Of a DNA stretch of 64,000 bases, positions 19,639 to 30,351 are shown piece after piece. Origin of the DNA: Buddleja alternifolia. Its lineage: Eukaryota > Streptophyta > Magnoliopsida > Lamiales > Scrophulariaceae. The notes under the pieces are model-generated. The model worked only from the letters and a program-made list of their open reading frames with translations, made no database searches and was not told the DNA's origin. A program made the translations under genes and the position numbers. The stretch is taken from positions 14,622,569-14,686,568 of the forward strand of contig CM033395.1 of NCBI GenBank assembly GCA_019426215.1, written 5' to 3'. Each line of letters opens with the position of its first letter. The first letter of the stretch is position 1.

Positions 19639-20765
19639 ATGGGTCGTAAGAAATCAAAAACTACCGGTGCATCCACATCTTCTCACCAGGACATCATACC
19701 TTCGACTATCACTCCTACCTTCATGACCGATGCGGCACAAAAGTGGTTTCACGAGTTCCTTTGCAACCGAGCTATCCTTCGTGAACGGAGTTTGACTGTA
19801 ACTCTTGGTCGTACCCCTCACATCATTGCCTCTCGAAATTGGGAGGCCTTCGTTGAGCAATCTCAACCGGCAATTCTTCCACTTGTGCGCGAGTTCTAGG
19901 CTAACATTCCCGATCATTCCGGTTATAAAGTCAAGGTTCGCGGCATTGACGTTCCTTTTTCCGACACAATCATCGCCAAGCATTTGTCGGTGGAGTACCT
20001 TTCAGATGATGACTACCATAATTGGCAACCCCAAGGCGATGAATGGGACACTATTCGGACTACTTTGTGCACCCCTGAAACGCAATGGACCATCCGAAAC
20101 AACCGCTATCACTCTCTTCCCTACAACATGCTCAAGAGTGAACTTAGGCTTTGGTTTCATTTCATTGCTGCTCGTCTTATGCCTACCACCCACGTGAGTT
20201 CCGTCACGGTGGATCGTGCTTGCTTGTTATATGCCATATGGACGGACAAGTCCATCAATGTGGCTACAATTGTTGAAAAGAAAATCTTAGAATGTGGCCG
20301 AGCGCATACTACGGGGTTATTCTTCCCATCATTGATTACCAAGCTTTGTTTGGCCAAAAGGTCCCGGTAGAAGACTTTGAAGAACGTAAAAAGCCCATGC
20401 TACCACTCGATGATCAAAAGTATCTCACTTTTGCGGACCCGGATAACCCGCTCCCCATTGAACAGGCGAATGAACCGGCGAACGATGATATCCCATTGCC
20501 TCGTAATGCCTCCGTCCGGTCACGTATGCGCCATCTCGAGCATCGTATGGACCATTTAGTTCAACTCCAAACTCATCAAGTTGCCCAATTTGATCATCTA
20601 TCCACATTTGTTTCATCAAGCTTTGAGAAGATTGGTCGGCGTTTATCTTTCATTGCTAGTCACAGTGGTGCAAATCCCGACCCTTTCCCACCAATGCCGG
20701 CTTTTCACTCCGTTCCACCACCGACTGAGTCCCACGCCCCGGATGACGCGGATTTGAACGAGTAG
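19639..20765 (+). pseudogene. ORF3 of Athila-like element (putative plant transposon protein domain)
   Basis: Chosen start is ATG 19639 (MGRKKSKTTGAS). The body reads NWEAFVEQSQPAILPLVREF, a TAG at 19897-19899 in a position where the family has Tyr, then ANIPDHSGYKVKVRGI, YNMLKSELRLWFHFIAARL, RACLLYAIW and GLFFPSLITKLC. A one-base indel near 20345-20352 moves the C-terminus to another frame (FGQKVPVEDFEE). That C-terminus includes a heptad-like stretch, MRHLEHRMDHLVQLQTHQ. I recognise the family as the uncharacterised domain often called putative plant transposon protein. It sits where env-like ORFs lie in Athila elements; no signal peptide or membrane segment is seen, so an envelope role is unsupported. 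Confidence 0.7.
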
Positions 20766-22362
20766 ACAACCTACTTCTTAGGGGAGTTTGCTTGTTCCTT
20801 TATCTTTTTCTTTTCATTTTTTTTAGCATGTTTCGTTTTGTTTTCGGTTGTGTGCGTGTTTGTGCTTGTTCTTGTTTGTGTTTGTATGCTTTTATTTCGA
20901 TTTTGTGGGTTTATCTCTGAAAACCCTCACGAGACTTCACTCGTCCTTTAGGGGGAACCTAAAGGTTTAAAAGGCTTGTTGCATACGCTAAATGCAATCG
21001 TGGCTCCTACGAAAATGGTGTTTTTCATTGAGGACAATGCTTTCTTTCAGTGTGGGGGGGGGGGGGGGCAGTTTATTGTTTTGAGTCTTTTATAAGGCTT
21101 TGATTATTTTCATGCACCCTTGGGATGTGTTAATTGTCATGAGATAAACGCTGGAATAACAATGATTTAGTTGACATGAGTTAGAACCGTTTGATTGTGA
21201 ATGAGATAGACATATTATAGTTGTAATCACTTGCTTCTTGGGCTTTTATTGATACAATGATGGAACTATGAAGTAGAATTGCGGGTTTTTAGTAGACTAT
21301 GACAACCATGTGAGCTATTGAGCCTTTATGTTTATCAAATTTCGATGGAAATCTTCTTCTTTCTTTCAGTGTGTGTATCTTCTATGTTTTTGTAATGCTA
21401 GAACTTGCTTTGAACCACGTCAAAATTACATTGATATGTGCATATTTGAAGATGATAAAGGCACTTAGGATTTTAACCCACTTAGCCTAAAAAGCCTACC
21501 TTATGCATTTTCATCTCTAGTAAACCCCTTTGAGCTTTTGGCCGTTTTGTTGGATTGACTCGATTTATGAGCTTTTTCAATTCTTTGTTCTCTCTTGATT
21601 TACCTGTCCAAAGAACGAGTAGAGCTAGAAGGATTTATTTCATGAGTAAAAAAAAAAAATGGCATGTTGAGAGATAGTGTGGGGGTACTTTTGATGAATG
21701 TAAAGAATGTTATGCAATTTGTGGGAGAGAAGAGGTTGAGTGCTTTTAGTTCTTTGTCGATATATATATAAAAAAAAAAAAAAAAAAGACGAAAATGAAA
21801 AAAAAAATGAATGAAAAACAAATTATTGATGGAAACATGAGCAAAGGATTTGTTGTTGTTAGGTGTTGGGTCCTATATATATCATTTACCCAAGTTTATC
21901 TCAATGCTCTGCTAGTTTCTTGGACTTAGCTTTCTTATCCTTTATTTTTCTACCCGAGCCTCAACCCCGTTACAACCATATTGAAGACCTTTGATTCTTA
22001 TGTGCGCATTTCTAAAGTAGTGGAGATTATTGGTGTATAAGCAAGCCTATGGGAATGCATTTACATAGAAAGATTTGAGCGAAAAATACATTATCCGTAT
22101 ACACTCAAGTGTTTGGAGAGGATTGTGAGAAAGTCTACTAATTTCCCAATATTTCTACTCTTATTGTGATCATCTTGTGAATATTTGATAAAGTTTGCAA
22201 GTGAATAATAACTATAATGTGTGTCAATCTTTTTAGTGTTTGACCATGGTGGTTGTCTCATGTCATTTTTATCATTTATCTTCCATTCTAATGAATTTGA
22301 GAAAAGTATGCATATCCTAATCATTGCTCGAGGACGTGCAATTGGCTAAGTGTGGAGGTGTT
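20766..22362 (+). other. 3' non-coding region of Athila-like element
   Basis: 1.6 kb without a credible gene. It contains the motif GAGGACAATGCTTTCTTTCA directly followed by GTGTGGGGG and a 15-G run (21054-21068), the polypurine-like block that recurs in Athila 3' regions. A-rich stretches follow at 21648-21658 and 21770-21813, and a (TA)n run near 21760. Immediately before the 3' LTR, AGTGTGGAGGTGTT at 22349-22362 is the likely plus-strand primer tract. Confidence 0.6.
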
Positions 22363-23721
22363 TGATAAGTGTGTTATTCTCCTAGAAATCTCGTCTAATT
22401 CCAATGTTTTTATGCAATATTCTTTTATAATTGCTCGTTTAAAGTCATGATTTTATCTTGTAGGATGGTTGGAGCTTTTGACGAGAAAAGATGTGGAATT
22501 GGTCGAGATTGAGAACCCCAATTGAAGTCGGGAGGTTGGAGAACGACCAAGATGAGCGAGAAGGCCTAAAAACGTACCTACAAGCTACCCAAGCTCGGGT
22601 TGGAGCAAGAAAAAGGCTTGCTCCAGCATGAGCTGTGCGAAACAACTTAGCTCGTGCTGGAGCAAGAAAAATGCTTGCTCCAGCACGAGCCCTTTTGGCC
22701 TTAGCTCTCGCTGGAGCAAGAAAATGTCTTGCTCCAGCGCCAGCAGTGCGTGGCTTCATAGCTCGCGCTGGAGCAAGACATTATGCTCGCTCCAGCGCGA
22801 TTCTCTCGGATTTTACCCGATTTGTAGAGCTATAAATAGAGTTTTGACCTATTTTGGTTGTATCTTTTGCCTCCCCCAAGTCTTGTTCTCTTTAGATTTT
22901 TGCATTTTTGGAATTCTCAAGCTTTGAAGATGACATTTAGAGACTAAAAACCTCATCCGGGCAATTGTAATTCGAAATCATCATCTTGGTTTGTGAGATT
23001 ATTGTTCTTAATATAATTTCTTTGTTGAGTAATTGATTTTCTTGTTTTCATGCCAAGTGTTTGATGAATTGCTTAGCTTAGATGTACACTTTGTTATTGT
23101 GCTTCATTGATCCATTGCCGGTTAAGATTAAATTGCTATCAATTATGGTCTTGCTTAGTAGCAAATAGGGATTAATATTGATGAATGATTGATATTAGAT
23201 TCTTAGGGGAAAATTAATGTCATTAGATTTAATTCATGCTAGGTGGATTGACTATTGATGTCAACTCTCTTTTTGTGATTAATGCTTCTCCGTAAATGAA
23301 TCGAAGGCCTAGTCCCTAGATGTATTTTAGGAGTTAGAATTTATCGATTGGCTATCCGTTGATAAATTACGCTTAAGAAAAGAGCAAGATGTTCATATGC
23401 TATCATTGTTCCTCTTAGTTGGCTACTCAACTAGAATTAATCTCGCGTATCTATGATCGAATCGAGAAGATGATGGGTAATTACAATTGACCGGGCTTTA
23501 CATTATTGATTCAATTATACTATTTAATTGCTTTCTTTATAATTTTTATTTGTTTAAATTCCGTACAATTGCAACCAACCCCCCTTTTTACTTAAGTTTC
23601 ATAAGTTATTTAACAATTGTAATTGATCTACACTCTCTTGGGTTCGACCCTTGCTTACCGCTATTGCATTAGGTATCAAGGAAGTATAAATAATATTTTT
23701 GGTGTGCTACGACACACATCA
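22363..23721 (+). repeat. 3' LTR of Athila-like element
   Basis: 1359 bp, about 12 differences from the 5' LTR by eye. It repeats the hairpin array at 22593-22800 and TATAAATA at 22831-22838, and is followed by the CCCTG duplication. Confidence 0.95.
22593..22800. repeat. Four-unit hairpin array in 3' LTR
   Basis: Same four palindromes as at 11914-12121, offset by exactly 10679 bp. Where the 5' copy has a mismatch in the second unit (GCTCCCGC) this copy has the pairing base (GCTCCAGC). Confidence 0.9.
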
Positions 23722-23726
23722 CCCTG

Positions 23727-23900
23727 CACTCTTTTTCCCTAGCCTTGGTTTTTCTCCATTGGGTTTTTCCGGGTAAGGTTTTAAACGAGGCAATCAGTGT
23801 ATCAAGAAGGATCAAACCCTCTTTGGAATTATGACAATTTATTTTACTCTCGAGACTTTTCGGGCCTTTTTATTCCAAAATTCTCAAGAGTAAGGGGACT
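23727..23900 (+). other. Region before the 3' LTR of the Tat-like element, with purine tract
   Basis: Continues the Tat-like element after the CCCTG duplication. It reads TTGGGTTTTTCCGGGTAAGG and ends with AGTAAGGGGACT, the presumed polypurine tract. Confidence 0.6.
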
Positions 23901-24607
23901 TGTGATATGCCTGTAAATTATTACGACATGGTCATGGGCTTTATTAAAAGATGGTCTCAAACGAAGGATGAAGCAGTGAGCCAAAAATAATAAGGAGCCC
24001 AAATGTTTGGAGGAGGCTTTACGAAAGAGGGCTCAAAGGAAGCCTAGAAATAAGAGCATTGATTGTCTATTCAACAAGGATAGCTAAGTAAGTCATAAAG
24101 AAGCCGAAAGATAGTTGAAAGGAATAATGGAAGGCATGGCTCAAGAAGGATAGCTAGAAGAAATAATGGAAGGCTCGGATCAAGAAAGATAGCTCGAGGA
24201 AATAGGTGGAAGGCTCGGATCAAGAAGGATAGCTCGAGAAGGGATAAGATTGGATAAAAATCAAATCGTATCCAATCCTACCTAATATCCCTCAAAGAAG
24301 GGGAGATGAATCATCATCCGGCCATTGAGGCCTATAAATAGGAGAATTTCCATTCTTTGTAATTTTAGATTGACAATTCAAGAAAAGAAAAAGTAGATTA
24401 TTTCTATGTTCTTCATTTCCAGTGGAGAAAAATAAAAGCATCAAGGGAAATTTAAAGTGTTTTCATTTGTCTATTTTCCATTAAAAGTTTGACATTTATT
24501 TCACAAAAATTACTCATCTTCCATGAACGTTAGATTTCTCATACATATATAAATAAAGTTGCGTTTTTAATTAGCATGACTTTCTTGGTGTAAAATCGAA
24601 CCACATC
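23901..24607 (+). repeat. 3' LTR of Tat-like element
   Basis: About 707 bp from TGTGATATGCC to CACATCA, following a polypurine tract. It contains three to four near-repeats of AAGGATAGCTCGAG (24130-24250) and a TATA box at 24333. The 5' partner is outside the window, so the ends are inferred from TG/CA and the purine tract only. Confidence 0.6.
24333..24340 (+). promoter_or_regulatory. TATA box in LTR of Tat-like element
   Basis: TATAAATA followed by GGAG, about 430 bp into the LTR. Confidence 0.55.
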
Positions 24608-25504
24608 AGAAACAAACAAGAAAATTTCTTCCTTTAATCTCTGAAAACTCAAAAATGGGTGTTAGGGAATGGCGAACACATTAATTTTTGGTCTGAAAAG
24701 TGGGTAGGAAATGGACGTTAAAGGAGCGCATCCCATCCACTCCAGATACTTCTCGATCTCTCGGAGTTAAAAAGGTAATTAATAGGGAAAAGCGCAATGG
24801 GATCTTCAACCGATTAGGGATCTTATTAAACCAGAACTTGAGGAGGTTGTGCGCAATTTTCCTATCCCGATGTATCCGAGAAACAACCAATGTTTAGGGG
24901 GCTGGTGTTCCAAAGTTTCCCTTGAAAAAGCCTATATTTGGTTTCAGTCTAATGAAGGCGGTTCACATCTCCATCTCTTTCATGGAAGATAATTTGAAAA
25001 ATAAACGTTCTATCTCGAGCTAAATTATTCTTTTGGCTGCTTTCAAATAATGCTTTATCCACAGCTAAATTTTTATATGAGCGCCATAGGTTTGGAACGC
25101 CGATTTGTGCATTATGTGGTGTTAAGGAAGAATCTTGTGAACATTTTTTTCCATTGCCCAGTACTATGCAATCTCTCAAGAATTCTACCACAAAACTGGG
25201 ACAATATAGACTGTAATTTTCTTATCCTCTTATACCAACTTAAAGATCAGTACCAAAGGGGAGTGTTTTCCTACACCCTTTGGATCATGTGGCAAGAAGA
25301 AACGAGGCAATATTTAAACAAAAACAAAATAATTGTAATTTCTTGTGGCACAAAAATCAGTATTTCTGTCAAAATATACCGTGACCGATACCCTGTCACT
25401 TCCATTGTTTATCTCTACGTTGGGAACCCCTCCTACTGGCTTTGTCAAGCTTAACACAGATGTGGCAGCGTGGGAAAACCCGGGTATTGCAGGTATTGGT
25501 GGTG
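24608..25504 (+). pseudogene. LINE (L1-type) ORF2 C-terminal part: zinc-binding domain and RNase H start
   Basis: Reads the zinc-binding region that follows RT in plant LINEs: WVLGNGEHINFWSEKWVG at 24655, then a frame change, SLEKAYIWFQSNEG, and RFGTPICALCG with CEHFFFHCPV (the Cys/His cluster) around 25090-25160. The frame shifts again, and near 25440 the start of a plant-LINE RNase H appears: GFVKLNTDVAAWENPGIAGI, then GGVI. The RNase H breaks off exactly at the TAATT duplication and resumes at 45212. Stops and shifts show an old copy. Its left edge abuts the 3' LTR of the Tat-like element, which may have inserted into the same LINE. Confidence 0.8.
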
Positions 25505-26171
25505 TAATTTGTTGAAAATCTTGATTGAGTAAATTTTGCTTTAGCGTGATTTATTAGAGATTTAAGTGAATTTTATTTATCAAAAATGGAATGTCTTTGT
25601 CTTAAATTAATCTACGCTTCGAGTAGATAAATTTAGAGTATTTAATCGCTCAAGTCCAATTTCGGGTGAATGAGAAATTAATTGACAAAGTGCATCACTT
25701 AAAATGTGATTTCTAATTGGAATCAATGAATCGATATGAACGTATACGATTAAATTCATACAATCGACAACCACGATTGTATGGGAAATGGTTAATTTAG
25801 TTTGAGGACTAAAGTGTTCAAATCAAAATATTGAGGGACCAATTTGAAAGGACCTAATTGATCACAATTCAAAGTTTTGGGGTCAATTTGAAAGTTCTGG
25901 AAACTCAGTGCCTGAATTGCACAGTTGGTAGGTGTAACAGCCCACACCAGATCACCTCTCATCTTGACAGCTCGCTGATTAGCTGTCAGCTGGTACATGG
26001 TGCACCCGCCCACACCTGATCGTCGCTCTACCTTCGGGCTATTCGCAAAAGCTGCAACTTATGGGGGCAAATCTGCATAATCCGGAAAGGTGTTTCAAGG
26101 GGTTTTTAGTCCAAAAGTCACAACTTTTGGGCCCTTTTGCAGATGTCTGAAAAGTTGCTTCTTTTGACCTC

Positions 26172-26179
26172 TATAAATA
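26172..26179 (+). promoter_or_regulatory. TATA box of LARD-like left LTR
   Basis: TATAAATA followed by GACCCCC. The right LTR has a deletion of about 45 bp here, near 44227, and has lost the box. Confidence 0.6.
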
Positions 26180-26589
26180 GACCCCCTAGTTTAGAATTAA
26201 ACACACCAAAATCATATTCTCTTCTCCCTTCTTCTCCTAAATACTATTTTGAGTATTTTTGAAGATGCTTTTATTTCTTAAATATTAATTTTAATGTTTT
26301 AAGAATAGTGTTGAATATTAAATGGTAAATTGAGCATTTAAAATATTCTTGGAGTTCTTTAAATTATTTTAAGAACTACTTAGAGGGTGTTTGGCTAAGC
26401 TTATAAGCTTCTCAAAATATCTTATAAGATGTTTAGGAGCTTATAAAATGTTGAGAAGTGTTTGGATAAATTTTCATAGGAAGATCTTATAATCTCCTAA
26501 AATAAGATGTGAGGAGCTTATAAGATCTTTAAAAATAAGTTGGGATTTCGCAACTTATTTCTTGAGATACCATTTTATTTTTAAAGTAG

Positions 26590-28136
26590 TAGAAAACTAC
26601 ACACACACATTTACACACACTGTACACATTTTCACACACAATATACATATTTTCACACACACTACACACAATTGTAGTCTGTGTAAAACGTGTGTCGTAT
26701 GTGTAAAATTATGTGTAGTGTGTATAAAATGTGTGTATAGTGTGTGAAAATATGTGTAGTGTGTAAAATATGTGTAATGTGTGTAAAACTTATGTTGTGT
26801 GTGTAAAATTATATGTAGTGTGTGTAAAAAGTGTGTAGTTGTGTCGTGTGTGTGAAATTATGTGTAGTGTGTGTAAAATGTATAAAGTGAGTAAAACGTG
26901 TCATGTGTGTATAATAAGTGTTGTGTGTAAAATGTGTGCAGTGTATAAAATATTTGTCGTGTGTGTGAAAATATGTGTAGTGTATGTGAAACATGTGTCA
27001 AGCATGTGAAAATATGTGTAGTGTGTGTAAAATATTTGTAGTGTGTGTAAAACATGTGTTGCGTGTGTTAAAATATATGTAGTGTGTGTAAAACATATGT
27101 CGTGTGTGTGAAAATATATGTAGTGTGTGTAAAACATGTGTTATGTGTGTGAAAATACATGTAGTGTGTGTGAAATATGTGTAATGTGTATAAAACGTGT
27201 GTTTTGTGTGTGAAATTATGTGTAATGTATGTAAAATATGTGGAGTGTGTGTGAAACGTGTGACATGTCTGTGAAAATATGTGTAGTGTGTGTAAAACGT
27301 GTGTCGAGTGTATGAAAATATGTGTAGTGTGTGAAAATATATGGCATGTGTGTGAAAATATGGTTAGTGTGTGTAAAATATATGTAGTATGTGTAAAACA
27401 TATGTTATGTGCATGAAAATATGTGTAGTGTGTGTAAAATATTTGTAATGTGTGTAAAACATGTGTTGTGTGTATGAAAATATGTATAATGTGTGTAAAA
27501 TATGAGCAATGTGTGTGAAATGTGTGCTTTGTGTGTGAAATTATGTGTAGTGTGTGTAAAATGTGTGGAGTGTGTAAAACGTGTGACATGTGTGTAAAAT
27601 ATGTGCAGTGTATGTAGAACGTGTGTCGAGTGTGTGAAAATATGTCGTGTGTGAAAATGTGTGTAGTATGTGTAAAACGTGTGATGTGTGTGTAAAATGT
27701 GTGTAGTGTGTGTGAAATCATGTGTAGTGTGTACGTAAATTGTGTGCAGTTGATGTGAAAATATGTGTAGTGTGTGTAAAATGAATATGGGTGTGAAAAT
27801 ATATGTCATGTGTGTAAAATATGTGTCGTGTATGAAAAGTGTGTAATGTGTGTAAAATGTGTGTGAAAATGTGTAATGTGTATGTTAAATATGTGTAGCG
27901 TATGAAAAAGTGTAGTGTGTGTAAAATGTGTGACGTGTGTGAAAACATGTATCGTGCATGTGAAAATATGTGATTTGTGTATAAAATATGTGATGTGTGT
28001 AAAGATATGTATCGTGTGTGTGAAAATATGTGATGTGTGTGCAAAATATGTGCATTGTGTGAAAATGTGTATCGTGTGTGTAAAATATGCGTTTTGTGTG
28101 AAAATGTGTGCAGTGTGTGTAAAAATGTGTGAACTG
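26590..28136. repeat. TG-rich degenerate minisatellite, about 1.55 kb
   Basis: Continuous variants of TGTGTGTAAAATATGTGTAG with higher-order periods near 25-35 bp; the first 90 bases show the complementary CA strand (ACACACATTTACACACACTG), so the array begins with an inverted segment. About 50 bp of it reappears after the solo LTR (29766-29815). Minus-strand ORFs rich in His, Thr, Tyr and Phe over it are artefacts. Confidence 0.9.
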
Positions 28137-29765
28137 TGTTAGGAATCCTTTTGGGCAAAAAACGCAGCGGAAGAATTAAGAATTCCTAGAGTCGAATCAC
28201 TTTAACGTGGTTTGATGATTTTCAAAGGTTTTATAAAAATAAACGAAATTGAGTACCTTTTTGATTTTGTTTTCTTGAATTCGCGTAACAGCAACTCTCC
28301 TAAAATTCCTGTCTCCAAAGATTCACGTAAAACGAGCCTTCCAAAGATTCCCGAAAAACTCTCCTCGTGGTGGTGGTGGACGGCTAGAGAGAGTAGTAGA
28401 GATAGGAGTTTCCTTCTTTTTGTGTTATGCAATTAGAGTTTGGAGCCTTGTTGTGGTTGGAGATATCTATATCTCTCTTGACTTATGCAACAAGAAAGAG
28501 ACCTCCTTTAGATTCCTTATGGCCGCCCATTAGGGCTCCAGGACGGTCAAGGTGGGCTTAAGTTGGCCTGGTCAACTTAGTCCACCTTTTAATATATATT
28601 TAATTTAAATCCTATTTAAACCCAAAATATATATAATTAATTAATTCCATTAATTCTTTACTTAAATAATTTAATTTAATCTAATTAAATTAAATATTCA
28701 ATTTATTGATTTACCATTAAATCAATCTGTCCAATTAATTTTATATTTCTAAAAGATTAACACAAAAAGACATCATGTTCGTTTCTTATAGCGCGGCTCT
28801 TTAGGTTCATCTCAATTAGCAATGGGAGGAATCAACATAGGATGTGAGTGTCACCTAGCCAGTTCCGTAGACTCACATCGTCACCCAATTGAGAACGAAA
28901 TGAACGAATTATTTACGAACCTCTAGACCATAAATACCGTATGTGTATAAGCCTTTCACTGACGTATCCTGATCGATTGAGAGTCATAGTATATGTCAAA
29001 CTCACTAAACTTGATATTGTGCATTAAATCATAGAATAATTAAATTACCAAACTACCCTCCATGTCTTACATGAGTTAATTTCGTTGCTTTGGCTAAAGA
29101 CTTATAATTTCATTTGCCTATGATCGCACATGATACTTTCTCGTTTACTATCGAGACAGTGAATCCCATTTTGGCGATCACTTCATAAGTGCTGCTTAAC
29201 TCATTGAGATCGCACTTCGAGGTCGGCCCCACCAAAGGGTGATTTGGGCCTAATTACTCTAGTAACAGATTCAATAGTACAAGTACATTGATCTTAACCC
29301 CTCAGGTCTAAGGCTCACGCATACATTATGATCAGTAATCTAATCATTGACAGTCACTGAGTAAATACCCATCTGATCTAATTACTGCGAGCCATGTTCG
29401 AATATATCAATTCGATTGGAATATCTATGACACATGTTCTCACTATCCCATAGTGTTTGACTGACACTCTTTGTCAGAGCAAGTGTCATACAAGTCGAAT
29501 CTTAATGCCCAATTAAGATTCCTTGACTTGCGAACCCTCTTAAGTGATCAGGTGTCAGACTCTTCCCATGCCACTTCTTTATTCCATAAAGGGCGAAGAG
29601 TCAACCTAGATACACATGGACTACTTGTTCAATACTTATTAATGTCATGAAATTTTAAATGAACACAAGAATAAATGCTTTTATTAAAGATAAGTTCGTA
29701 CAACATAATTGGATACCCTGTACAATCTATTTGTCCTCATTAGCATCTAGGGCATATACCTAACA
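28137..29765 (-). mobile_element. Copia-type solo LTR, 1.63 kb, inserted in the minisatellite
   Basis: On the minus strand it starts TGTTAGGTATATGCCC and ends TTCCTAACA. Flanks are AACTG and AAGTG, a 5-bp duplication with one difference. It contains the conserved block CCTAAAGAGCCGCGCT (28790-28809 region) shared with the other copia LTRs in the window. No internal sequence is present. It matches the LTR family of 31353, 46114 and 53348 in overall block order. Confidence 0.7.
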
Positions 29766-29836
29766 AAGTGTGTATCAAAATATATACAATGTGAAAATGT
29801 GTGTAGTGTGTGTAAATTATCTAGAAACTCAAACAT

Positions 29837-29917
29837 CTTATTTTATCCAAACATTTAAGAAAACTTATTTTATCCAAACACTTAAGAAAACTTATTTTAT
29901 CCAAACACTTAAGAAAA
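29837..29917 (+). repeat. 27-bp tandem repeat, three copies
   Basis: CTTATTTTATCCAAACACTT plus AAGAAAA repeats at 29837, 29864 and 29891, with one base varying in the first copy. It lies in the right subterminal part of the Harbinger-like element. Confidence 0.9.
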
Positions 29918-30351
29918 CTTATTTTTAAAATAAGATCCAACATCTTATGAGCTCCTAAAACATCTTATAAGATGTAGGAGCTTATAAGATGTTTTATATA
30001 AGCTTAGCCAAACACCCTCTTAGTACTAAATTGAGTACTTTGGATATTTTTAAATATTATGTTAATGTTGTAAGAATGGTTTTGCATATTAAATACATAA
30101 ATGTGCATTTAATTCATTCGTGTCCATCGAGAGAGTTTGGAACAAGTATTTTGTTCGCTAGACTCGGGAATTTGTAGTGGTACTATTGACAAGATATCAT
30201 TGTTGTATCTTGGGAGACAATTGCCCTATTCTGTAACCACCAAGCGCGGGCAATATTGTCTTAAGGAGAGCGAGTCTAAACTCATGTCTCGACGTATCAT
30301 TTTGCATCTTCATAAACACCGCTCATTATCGCACTAGAATTTTTCCCAACA

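Larger units (their letters stand above)
11684..23721 (+). mobile_element. Full-length Athila-like Ty3/gypsy retrotransposon, 12.0 kb
   Basis: Bounded by CCCTG duplications (11679-11683 and 23722-23726). It has 1359-bp LTRs at both ends, a primer site TGGCGCCGTTGCCGGGGA typical of Athila/Tat elements, gag, pol in gypsy order (protease, RT, RNase H, integrase) and a third ORF after pol. The LTRs differ at about 12 sites by eye (ten transitions), roughly 99.1% identity, so insertion is recent. Both LTRs and the region after pol carry hairpin arrays. All three genes have frameshifts or stops, several of them single-base changes in homopolymers. It inserted into the non-coding 3' region of the Tat-like element. 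Confidence 0.95.
1..24607 (+). mobile_element. Tat-like Ty3/gypsy retrotransposon remnant, host of nested insertions
   Basis: The outermost element on the left of the window, entered in its gag gene and running to its 3' LTR at 24607. It is assembled from three segments, 1-1682, 10080-11683 and 23722-24607, separated by two insertions with clean 5-bp target duplications (GTTCT and CCCTG). The order gag tail, gypsy RNase H, second archaeal-type RNase H, integrase, repeat-rich 3' region, LTR is the dual-RNase-H layout known for the Tat/Ogre/Retand clade. Coding parts carry many stops, mostly explicable as C-to-T changes, so the element is old and dead. Its 5' LTR and 5' gag lie outside the window. 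Confidence 0.8.
26383..30019. mobile_element. PIF/Harbinger-like non-autonomous element filled with minisatellite
   Basis: Terminal inverted repeats begin GAGGGTGTTTGGCTAAGCTT at both ends (about 23 bp near-perfect), flanked by TTA (26380-26382 and 30020-30022), the target size and type of PIF/Harbinger. The right LTR of the host element lacks this insertion and gives the empty site. Subterminal regions carry repeats of CTTATAAGAT and a 27-bp tandem triplet. The interior is TG-rich minisatellite, with a solo LTR inserted in it. No transposase is encoded. Confidence 0.8.
25510..30351 (+). repeat. Left LTR of LARD-like element, interrupted
   Basis: Pieces 25510-26382 and 30020-30351 align with the right LTR. 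They share AAATCTTGATTGAGTAAATT at the start, TAGATAAATTTAGAGTATTT, the GCAAAAGCT stretch, and the end ACTAGAATTTTTCCCAACA. The gap is a Harbinger-like element with TTA duplication. A TATA box at 26172 is missing from the right LTR. Confidence 0.8.

Noticed and set aside
19639..20765. ORF3 as an envelope glycoprotein
   Set aside because: No signal peptide, transmembrane segment or glycosylation-rich ectodomain; the visible domain matches another family.
24700..24897. Short ORFs near 24700 as a cellular gene
   Set aside because: The frame matches a LINE zinc-binding region; the opposite-strand ORF is its shadow.
27068..28158. Long minus-strand ORFs rich in His, Thr, Tyr and Phe
   Set aside because: They are the translation of the TG-rich minisatellite; every frame is open there because the repeat lacks stops on that strand.
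28132..29770. Exact target duplication for the solo LTR in the minisatellite
   Set aside because: AACTG and AAGTG differ by one base; I kept the LTR call but lowered confidence and do not claim a perfect duplication.
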